From Zygnema cylindricum (Eukaryota > Streptophyta > Zygnematophyceae > Zygnematales > Zygnemataceae), in the NCBI GenBank assembly GCA_037447655.1, contig JBBHKE010002082.1:24794-44233 (forward strand): a DNA stretch of 19,440 bases, given 5' to 3'. Made by a program: the position numbers and the translations under genes. The notes below the pieces were generated by a model. That model ran no database searches, had not been told where the DNA came from, and saw only the letters and a program-made list of their open reading frames with translations. Below are positions 9,794 to 16,295 of the stretch, piece by piece. The number at the start of each line of letters is the position of its first letter. The first letter of the stretch is position 1.

Positions 9794-10039
9794 TGTTGGA
9801 TTGGCACGTGAAGCCGGTTCAATACAGGGTAGATATGGAATATCCATACTCGAGCCGCCCGTAAGAAAAGAGTACGGACCCGCCTGTCTCTACATCGAGC
9901 TGGTGGCACAGTGGTAGTGCGTTCGCACCTTGAGTGAAAGGTTCGCAGTTGGAGTGAAAGGTCCCTGGTTCGAACCCTGGCCGGCTCAATTTTCCCAAAT
10001 GTGGGACATGCCGAATCCCGGATTTCTTAGAAATAAACA
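9794..10039 (+). mobile_element. Mini-LTR element, solo LTR, copy c (inside LTR L3)
   Basis: A 246-bp plus-strand copy runs from TGTTGGATTGGCACG to TTAGAAATAAACA. It is flanked by a perfect 5-bp duplication, AACAT, at 9789-9793 and 10040-10044; the direct match extends to AAACAAACAT, part of which belongs to the element end. The uninterrupted family A LTR near 15815 (AACAAACATGTACTAC) gives the empty site. It carries a tRNA-like module with both Pol III boxes intact. Confidence 0.88.
9897..9987 (+). other. tRNA-like sequence with intact A and B boxes in mini-LTR copy c
   Basis: The A box TGGCACAGTGG is at 9904-9914 and the B box GGTTCGAACCC at 9967-9977. The ends GAGCTGG and CCGGCTC can pair over all 7 acceptor positions with one G-U. 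The central region is a 20-bp tandem duplication (9921-9940 and 9941-9960, 17 of 20 identical), which lengthens the module from about 71 to 91 nt and disrupts a normal anticodon arm. It could still act as an internal Pol III promoter. Confidence 0.68.
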
Positions 10040-10256
10040 AACATGTACAACAAGCAAATCAAAGACCATAGAGCATAAAACACCTTAAACTGCACCCAGT
10101 GCTCTTATTTCCTTAACTTTTGTGTAGAATGTACATTTTTTGTTGATTTGATGAATCTTAATTGAACTAAATACTCAAAAGATCTAGAAAACATTTAAAA
10201 TATCTAGAAAACAATCTAAAACATCTAAAAAACATCTTAAACGTATGTACAGGGTT

Positions 10257-10824
10257 CAATGGAACATAGCTTTAGCAATTTAATTTATTTTGAGTGAAGA
10301 AGCTAACCAAATTTCACAAAGAGGTAGTAGTGAGTCTGTTTAGGCACTAGCTAACCATTTTTCAAACTATAAGATAGGCAATAGGAGTGGTAGAGGTAGT
10401 TGTCCTAGAAGGTCACATTTGACATGCTATTACTGTGATGAAAAAAGCCATGTTTTCAGGCTGTGTAATGCGTATTAAAGGGCAAAAACCACAAGAAATT
10501 TCCACCTAACTTGGATGAAAGCCAGGTTTCTTCTCAATCAAGTGGAGGATCAACTGCTCTCGACAACGAACTTAAAGAGGAGGACGTAAGCAACTTTCTT
10601 ATCAAAAGCTAAAATAAATACTTTCGATGGCACAAGCAACGGAAGGCGTGGAGGAAGACGAATGTATAATGGATTCCGGTGCATCTGCACATGTGCCGCA
10701 GTCGCCATCTGTTTGAGAGTATTCAATCTACTTCACCCATCAAAATTTATTTTAGTGATGATACCTTTGTTGAGTTGAAAGCAAAGGGGAGGGTGTCACT
10801 TATGATGAATGTAGAGGGAAAACT
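10257..10824 (+). pseudogene. Family A gag C-terminus and protease remnant
   Basis: The start matches the C-terminal capsid part of the minus-strand gag at 15060-14991 (QWNI..., LILS.EANQ, SQRGSS). An in-frame TAG (10341-10343) follows. Then comes a basic Gly/Arg stretch and a complete CCHC zinc knuckle, C-X2-C-X4-H-X4-C, at 10425-10466, which in Gag binds element RNA. After frameshifts and stops a protease piece appears, with the aspartic protease motif DSGAS at 10672-10686. The frame ends where a family A LTR begins at 10825, so integrase, RT and RNase H are absent. It meets the minus-strand LTR L3 head-on at about 10256. Confidence 0.82.
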
Positions 10825-11181
10825 TATTGAAAAGTAAGCTATATTAAGTCTTAGGAATTTGAGTTTCGGACTTAGAATATTTTGGGACCACCAATTATTC
10901 AATATTAACTATATTTAGTGTGAATTTTTAGTATCTTCTTGAATAACTATCTTTAAGTAATTAGTGTGTACGGTCGCCTATGAATGTAGACGTGAAACAT
11001 ATCGTCCGGATTTTTAGGGTCTAGATATTGTTACTTAACCTTTGGTCCAAATGCTTAGGTGATATTTAGGTGAACCTTGTACATACGTTTTAGATGTTGA
11101 TGTTTTCTAGATCTTTTAGATGTTTTTTAGATATTTTGAGTATTTAGTTCAATTAGGATTCATCAATTCAACACAAAATGT
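10825..11181 (+). mobile_element. Copia family A LTR (copy L4), 3' truncated
   Basis: The plus strand starts with TATTGAAAAGTAAGC immediately after the protease remnant and follows the other family A LTRs (for example TCCGGATTTTTAGGGTCTAG, seen inverted near 9340) up to ACACAAAATGT near 11181. There the match stops, in the middle of a palindrome present in the other copies. The remaining LTR half, including the Gag start, is missing. About 20 bases later the full-length mini-LTR element begins. Confidence 0.78.
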
Positions 11182-11200
11182 GTTGAAATCCACTAGATTT

Positions 11201-11650
11201 TTTTGGATTGGCACGTGAAGCCGGTCCAATACGGGGTAGAATATGGAAATATGTACTCGAGCAGCGAAATAAATCGATACGGACCGCCGTCTCAGCCAGT
11301 GGTAGCCTGATGCGTTCGCGGTGAGTGAAAAGGTCGAGTTGAACCGTGGCTCAGCCACTTCCCAAGTGTGGGACATGCCGAGATCGGTTCTAGGAAATCT
11401 AACATGGTATCGGAGCCGGGATGCGGATGGTTAAACCGGCTTTCATTGAGGGTGTTGTAGCGTGAAGCCGGTCGATACGAGGTAAATATGGAAATATCCG
11501 CCTCAGCCGCCGTAATAAATCGTACGGACCCGATCTCGGCATGGTGGTATACAGTGTGAATGATTCGCGGTAGTGAAGGTCGAGGTTCGAACCCAGCGTC
11601 TCAATTTCCCAAGTGTGGGACATGCAGAATCCGGTTCTAGGAAATCACTA
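11201..11650 (+). mobile_element. Full-length mini-LTR element (TRIM/SMART-like), copy d
   Basis: LTR1 (11201-11404, about 204 bp) begins TTTTGGATTGGCACGTGAAG and ends GGAAATCTAACA. LTR2 (11453-11650, about 198 bp) begins TGTTGTAGCGTGAAGCC and ends GGAAATCACTA. They are diverged copies of one sequence. Between them lie only 48 bp: a primer-binding site at 11405-11417 and a purine-rich TTGAGGG end (11446-11452) just before LTR2. There is no coding capacity. GATTT flanks both outer ends (11196-11200 and 11651-11655), inside a longer 10-base identity, CACTAGATTT. The LTRs carry decayed tRNA-like modules; the B box GGTTCGAACCC survives in LTR2 at 11584-11594. An alternative reading is a dimeric tRNA-derived SINE, but the primer site and TG...CA ends favour an LTR element. 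Confidence 0.78.
11405..11417 (+). other. Primer-binding site of the full-length mini-LTR element
   Basis: TGGTATCGGAGCC follows LTR1 (ending CTAACA) with no spacer. It differs by one base from TGGTATCAGAGCC, the complement of the 3' end of plant initiator tRNA-Met, which is the standard primer site of many plant copia elements and TRIMs. Confidence 0.82.
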
Positions 11651-11816
11651 GATTTAGGGGAGGTATTTTCTAGGTCTTTATTATAATAAGTAGGAAAAGA
11701 AAAGCAAAGGCAGCCTGCCTCCACCTTCTCTCTCTGACCCCAATACTTGTTGCAGTCAAAGAAGAAGAGAGAGGGCGGTGGAGCCATGGCTGCCTTAACT
11801 CCATAGGCAGGGCTTA

Positions 11817-11866
11817 AGAGTGACCTAAGTCACTCTCAACCAAAAAGGTTGAGTCCGGCAGGACTC
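11817..11866 (+). other. Three consecutive overlapping perfect hairpins
   Basis: Stem 1: AGAGTGAC (11817-11824) with GTCACTCT (11829-11836), loop CTAA. Stem 2: CTCAACC (11835-11841) with GGTTGAG (11847-11853), loop AAAAA. Stem 3: GAGTCC (11851-11856) with GGACTC (11861-11866), loop GGCA. Neighbouring stems share 2-3 bases, so 1 and 2, or 2 and 3, cannot both be fully formed. Confidence 0.6.
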
Positions 11867-11928
11867 GAACCTCCGACCGGTAGGGCGAGGCATAGCCGTC
11901 AACCCTTACCAATCTGTCGTAGTAGTCC
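11851..11928 (-). other. tRNA-like remnant with a canonical B box
   Basis: On minus, GGTTCGAGTCC sits in a T-arm-like context (GGAGG, seven-base loop, CCTGC; 4 of 5 pairs). An A-box-like TGGTAAGGG lies upstream. No convincing acceptor stem or anticodon arm can be drawn, and no CCA follows. It may be a decayed tRNA or a SINE head unrelated to the mini-LTR module. Confidence 0.35.
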
Positions 11929-12170
11929 GTTAGGATGCATAGGGTTGGATAGCTATTTAAACAATAGATAGACGACTAATCCGATTAACGGAATTACAAA
12001 TAGGATACATAGAAACTAGTTGGGGAATTAAGTGCGCACGAAACAAATGTACCGGACATTTGTTTTGAACGGCTGGGAACTAAAGCCGACTTAGGATCCG
12101 ACGTCTCACATCATCGCCGAGATCTTGGAATGGGCCCATTTGGCGGTTTACGGATGTAACATAACCTGGC

Positions 12171-12180
12171 GACACGTGGC
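12171..12180 (+). promoter_or_regulatory. G-box/ABRE-like motif
   Basis: GACACGTGGC contains the palindromic CACGTG core in the ACACGTGGC context bound by plant bZIP factors. It lies about 240 bases upstream of a TATA-like motif. A ten-base motif alone is weak evidence. Confidence 0.35.
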
Positions 12181-12412
12181 AATATGTCATTAGGAAGCCG
12201 GAATCCCGAGAGCATGAGGACAAGTCCGGAGGAGACACGCGTCCACTCCATGGCCTTGTCGTACACAGGCCGTACTGAAAGTACATCGGCCATAGTACCT
12301 TTCTGTACTATATATTCTTCTGATTGGTTCCGTACATAAGTAGATAGGGGTTGTGAGAGGGTTTGGGACTTAGTGGATTGAGGAGGTAGCCGCCTCTCTC
12401 CCAACAAGCTTG

Positions 12413-12420
12413 TATAAATA
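12413..12420 (+). promoter_or_regulatory. TATA-like box upstream of family B gag
   Basis: TATAAATA lies about 130 bases before the first recognisable Gag residues of family B, a plausible distance for an LTR promoter plus leader. No transcription start can be verified from sequence. Confidence 0.4.
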
Positions 12421-12548
12421 TTGGCATCTTTGCCGTTCGATAACTGCAGCAGGATCTGCTCCGACGGAGGAGACAAATGATAGGGACAGTGTCAGAAAAA
12501 GAGAAATGAAAGGAGACACCTCTCACTTCTATTGCCATGGCACCCTGA

Positions 12549-13391
12549 GCGGTGGCCGTGAAGACCGAGGAAAACGACATTCAGATGTGGGAATACACCA
12601 ACATGAATGCAAGGCACTTCATTCTGAGGCACCTCACCCAAGCTTTGGCAACTTCTCACCTTCAAATCTTCAAGGCTGAAGAGTTGTGGATGACCTTAGT
12701 GGAGATCTATGGAGCAGGCACCATTCACGACCTTCAGCTGGCTGAGCAAAGGCTGATCAGTTACACTTTGAAAGGATGAAAGATGTTGGACTATAGCACC
12801 GATCTCTCTTGTCTATTCATGGAGATGGAGAGTGCCGGATGGAAGGGCAATATGAAGATGAAAGTTAACACTCTCATCATGAAGTTGCCGGAGAAGTATG
12901 AAAACATAGTGTACCGAGTGCAACAAATGGATGATTGTGCATGGAAGTGGAGCACCGTGGTTAGAATGACACTCGTACAAGAAAACACTATTAAGATCCG
13001 AAGAGGAGGAAAGAGCGTGCAAGCTCTAGCTGCCGGAACTGACCGGTGGAGGAAGGATCTGAAGAAGACGTACCACAGCTTCAAAGGGCAAAAAGAGCAA
13101 TTTGGAGAACCGTGGACCCAAAAGGGCTTTTGTCATTTCTGCAAAAAGCCGGGGCACTTCATAGCTGATTACATCAAGCTATCGAAGTTGAGGCTCCAAG
13201 AAAATCGTGGAGGTGGTTCTTCCGGAGGGAAGAAGAAAGCACTTGTGGTCACACGAGTGAAAGGAGAGACCGAGGAGGACGAGTCCTCCGAGGAGGAGGA
13301 TGGGGAGCTTCTTCTTGACGAGAATCTAGAGGAGAAGGAGATCCCTCGAAAACAGAAGTGTGCCCTTGGAGCTATTCGGGAAGCACCAGAT
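12549..13391 (+). pseudogene. Family B Gag remnant
   Basis: The frame holds a copia Gag core (ALATSHLQIF, AEELWMTLVEIYG, then KVNTLIMKLPEKYENIV), a TGA stop at 12777-12779 and continuation in the same frame. A basic linker leads to a zinc knuckle at 13131-13172 in which the last cysteine is Tyr (TAC at 13170-13172), so C-X2-C-X4-H-X4-C is broken. A Glu/Asp-rich stretch follows (about 13260-13350), then a TAG at 13392. No ATG in the right frame was found at the N-terminus: the frame opens after a TGA at 12546, so the start is lost or frameshifted. Gag would form the virus-like particle. Confidence 0.8.
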
Positions 13392-13754
13392 TAGGGATGG
13401 ATCATCGACTCGGGTGCATCCATGCATATGTGTCGTGACAAGCACCTCTTCACTAAGCTAAGAAAGATCCCTATTGTGGAAATAGAGTATGCGGATGGGA
13501 GAGTAGTAACCACAGATCTAATGGGATCCGTAGATCTGAAAGTCTTAGTGGAGGGTAAGACCTCTATCCTCACCTTCTCAGATGTGCTCTACATTCCTCA
13601 GTTGAGTAAGAATCTTGTGTCTACTTCTGTATTAGATGACAAGGATTTTGATACGTTCTCTAGAAAGGGAGTCTTTACAAAGAAGTATGGAGATGAAGTC
13701 TACTTCACAACTGATAAGGGTAGCCAAGGAATGTTTAGGCTAAACCTGAGTAAT
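13392..13754 (+). pseudogene. Family B aspartic protease remnant
   Basis: Right after the TAG at 13392-13394 the frame resumes with WIIDSGASMHM; the catalytic motif DSGAS is at 13407-13421. The following residues (YADGRVV, FSDVLYIPQLSKNLVSTS) are typical of copia proteases, which cut the Gag-Pol polyprotein. The protease segment itself is uninterrupted, but the stop just upstream would separate it from Gag. Confidence 0.82.
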
Positions 13755-14966
13755 GAAAAGAAGAGTGCTTACTATGATGGTGTTCTTAGCTTGATGATCT
13801 GGCATAAGCGTTTGGGACATGTGCAATTCGATAGACTAAGAGAAATGAAGAAGCTGGGTGTAGTAGAGAGCATTCAGTTTGGGGATAATGAGATGATGGA
13901 TGACTGTAGTGGCTATGCCCAAGGTAAGACTCACAGACAGACTTCCCTTTCCCAAAACTGCCACATATAGAGGTGAGAAAGTACTAGATCTAGTCCACAC
14001 AGATTTCTGGGGACCACCAAGGGTGCCTTCGGTTGGAGGAAAGAGGTATATGTTGACAATTACCGATGATTGGTCCAGATATTCCAGAGTCTACTTCCTG
14101 AAAACAAAGTCTGAAACACCAAAATACTTTAAAGAATACAAAGCTTGGAGTGAGAAGTTGCACGGAACCCCCATTAAGAGAATATGGAGTGATAATGGGG
14201 AAGAGTACACCTCTAACCAGTTTGACGATTATTAAAGAGATGAGGGAGTTCAGCATAAGAAAACTGTACCGAATAATCGAGAACAAAATGGGGTAGTTGA
14301 GAGGTTAAACCGGACTTTGGGAGATAGTGTGTGCAGCATGTTGGCAGATAAGAAAATAGGAAGAAGATTTTGGGCGGAGGCCATGAACTGTGCTAACTAT
14401 ATTAAGAATAGAGTCCTAAACACAGCTGTTAAAGGAATGACCCCTTATGAGAGATGGGTTGGAAAGAAACCGAATGTTTCTCACTTGAAAGTATTCGGTA
14501 GTCAAGTTTACAGTCTTGACACAGATAAGAAAAACTGGAAACTAGATGCTAAAGGGAAAACGGGATATTTTGTGGGATATGATGAGGATGTCATCGGTTA
14601 TAGATTCTATGACTTAGCTAAACAAGATATCATTCTGGTAAAGCATTTAGTTGTCATGGATGAATGGAAGTCTTTTGATCCCTTCAAATACACTAAGAAA
14701 ATCTGAATCAGCTTTGAGTCTGAGAGTGAGGAGGACTTAGATCTTCCCAAAAGGGACACTAGTGAAAAAATGATTGTAGATCCAGGGGAGATAAAAGATG
14801 GGGGGGATATACCAGAATCTCCTCATATTCTTACACCCTTTGAGGAAAGAGAGGAAGAGGAGTCAAAACCAATTTCCGTGGATATGGAAGCTGATGAGAC
14901 AATTCGGAGGAATCCAAGACTTCCCTCCATTAGAGCTTCAGACTTCGGACTAAAAGTGGTTAGGTG
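13755..14966 (+). pseudogene. Family B integrase remnant
   Basis: The N-terminal zinc-binding part has the His pair (HKRLGH, about 13803-13820), but the second cysteine of the CxxC pair is Tyr (CSGYAQGK, about 13906). A frameshift of about one base at 13940-13950 moves the frame. The catalytic core then shows all three acidic residues: Asp in HTDFWG (14002-14004), Asp in SDNGEEY (14191-14193) and Glu in NGVVERLNRT (14299-14301). The last two are separated by exactly 35 residues, as in D,D-35-E integrases. A TAA at 14233 and a TGA at 14704 interrupt the frame. The C-terminal acidic linker RRNPRLPSIRASDFG ends the element. Confidence 0.87.
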
Positions 14967-15719
14967 ATTCTAAAATTGGTTTGCTAGTGCCTAAACAGAC
15001 TTACTGCTACCTCTTTGTGACATCTGGTTAGCTTCTACACTCAAAATAAGTTGAATTCGGAATGATATGTTCCATTGACGATGTGGAATAGCCCTAAGCC
15101 TATCCATGGCTCCCTTATATTTATCGGGCAAAGTTCTCATCAACAACATAGCTTGCTGAGGTGGTGAAAAGTCCCCACCTACACTAGTAATCTGAAGAAA
15201 CAACCTTTTCATAGCATGACAATGATCTGACATACTACCTTCAGAATACTTCAATTCAAATATCTGAGTGCCTATGTTATTCTGAACGGTAACATCTAGC
15301 TAAACATAAATAGCACGTACACTAAACCAAATTTCAGAGGCTTTCTACATCTCAAGATACGACATTACCAAATCTTTTGCCATAGACTGCTTCAAGACAT
15401 TGAGGTAGTGGAGATTCTTCTTTCTCCAATCAAGCGCAGTCACATCCGCTGTTCCTTCCACAATGGGTGACAAGTCCTTCTCCTCGAAATATGAGCTCAA
15501 CATATTTTCCCAGTATAAGTAATGAGTTCCGTCAAAAAAAGGCAATTTGGGCGGTGGGCCCAAAACTTGTTGAAGGTCATCGGCATTTAGACTCGGCTGT
15601 GATCCACTCCCACTAGGAGCCACACTTGCACCAGCCGGGATATTCGTCCCTGGAGGAGCAGTTGGAGCACTAGGGCTAATAGAAGCACTTGCAACAAGAG
15701 CTGAGCCATTATCAGACAT
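14967..15719 (-). pseudogene. Family A gag remnant starting inside LTR L5
   Basis: The minus-strand ATG at 15719 opens a Ser/Ala/Pro-rich N-terminus of about 50 residues encoded by the LTR, then continues without a break across the LTR end and primer site (LGPPPKLPFFDG). Next comes the Gag core: YWENMLSSYF, then a Trp/Leu-rich segment, LRTLPDKYKGAMDRL and EANQMSQRG. In-frame TAG codons at 15345-15347, near 15299 and at 14991-14993 disrupt it. The last TAG also occurs at the same place in the copy at 10341-10343. The zinc knuckle is absent because the sequence stops near 14967 against family B. Confidence 0.83.
15553..15566 (-). other. Half-tRNA primer-binding site of family A (copy L5)
   Basis: One base after the LTR end, the minus strand reads GTTTTGGGCCCACC. 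This matches 13 of 14 bases of GTTATGGGCCCACC, the complement of the anticodon-stem and loop region of plant initiator tRNA-Met. Drosophila copia primes from a 5' half of this tRNA cleaved in the same region. Copy L6 has the mismatched A restored but other changes. Tools that look only for the tRNA 3' end would miss it. Confidence 0.68.
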
Positions 15720-16273
15720 GTTAGCTGAAGCAAACCCAAAGAGAAATGCTTAGAAGACTAGATCTATAGTGTTCTTATGTTTTTCCAAACGAAAGAGGTC
15801 TTTCAACCAAACAAACATGTACTACAAGCAAATTAGAGACAATAGAGTATAAAACACCTTAAACTGCACTCAGTGCTCTCATTTCCTTAACTCTTGTGTA
15901 GAATGTACATTCTGTTTTGAATTGATCAATCCTAATTGAAATTAATACTCAAAAGATCTAAAAAACATCTTAAAGATCTAGAAAACATCAAAAACGTGTG
16001 TACATGGTCCACCAGACACCCTACTAACATAAATCTAAGTGTTTGGACCACAATTGTCCACTAACAATATCTATACCCTAAAAATCCGGGTGATTCTTAT
16101 CACGTCCACATTCATTAGCGGCCCTACACACTAATTTACTAAAAGATAACTATTGTGTTGATACTACAAAAAATCTATACTAAATTTGGTCAATATTGAA
16201 CAGTTGGTATTCCAATAATTTTCAAAGTCCTAGACTCAAATTTCTAAGACTTAATAAAGCTTACATTTCAATA
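15568..16273 (-). mobile_element. Copia family A LTR (copy L5) between pol and gag
   Basis: The 706-bp LTR runs on minus from TATTGAAATG (16273) to CCTTCAACA (15568). Upstream are RNase H and a polypurine tract; downstream are a primer site and gag. It therefore looks like the 3' LTR of one element and the 5' LTR of another at once. It contains the 14-bp palindrome AGAATGTACATTCT and 152 bases of Gag coding sequence. Confidence 0.82.
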
Positions 16274-16288
16274 CTCCCCTTAATCTTT
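16274..16288 (-). other. Polypurine tract upstream of LTR L5
   Basis: AAAGATTAAGGGGAG on minus lies directly before the LTR start TATTG, in the same position as the tract at 7103-7117. Confidence 0.75.
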
Positions 16289-16295
16289 AGAAGGC

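Larger units (their letters stand above)
9543..10256 (-). mobile_element. Copia family A LTR (copy L3), truncated, interrupted by a mini-LTR element
   Basis: On minus, this copy ends CCTTCAACA at 9543, four bases (AAAC) before LTR L2. Its own 5' part is cut at about 10256, where plus-strand gag sequence begins across a short shared TCA. A mini-LTR element occupies 9794-10039. The Gag start ATG is at 9693-9691 in the usual place, followed by the typical Ser/Pro-rich residues. Confidence 0.8.
11656..12548. other. Region without a recognised gene; possible LTR or 5' flank of family B
   Basis: No open frame here has a recognisable product; the minus-strand frames of up to 121 codons show no motif. 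The segment has a promoter-like layout ahead of the family B gag remnant: a G-box, then a TATA-like motif. It also contains nested hairpins and a tRNA-like B box (listed separately). It could be the 5' LTR and leader of the family B element, but I could not find a primer-binding site or a second LTR copy in the window, so this stays a suggestion. Confidence 0.4.
12549..14966 (+). mobile_element. Copia family B element remnant (gag-protease-integrase)
   Basis: The domains follow the copia order Gag, protease, integrase in one mostly continuous reading direction. The sequence breaks off in the acidic linker between integrase and reverse transcriptase, where minus-strand family A gag begins at about 14966. 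RT, RNase H and both LTRs are missing or unrecognised. The Gag differs from family A, so this is a separate lineage. It has four in-frame stops and one frameshift. Confidence 0.85.

Noticed and set aside
9794-11650. Mini-LTR copies as ordinary tRNA-derived SINEs
   Set aside because: A and B boxes first suggested SINEs, but TG...CA ends, 5-bp duplications, and a primer site between two direct copies in 11201-11650 fit a small LTR element better. The SINE reading stays as the stated alternative.
12080-12580. Overlapping minus-strand open frames of 68-121 codons
   Set aside because: No motif, no similarity to known element proteins, and they overlap a region with promoter-like signals. Probably chance.
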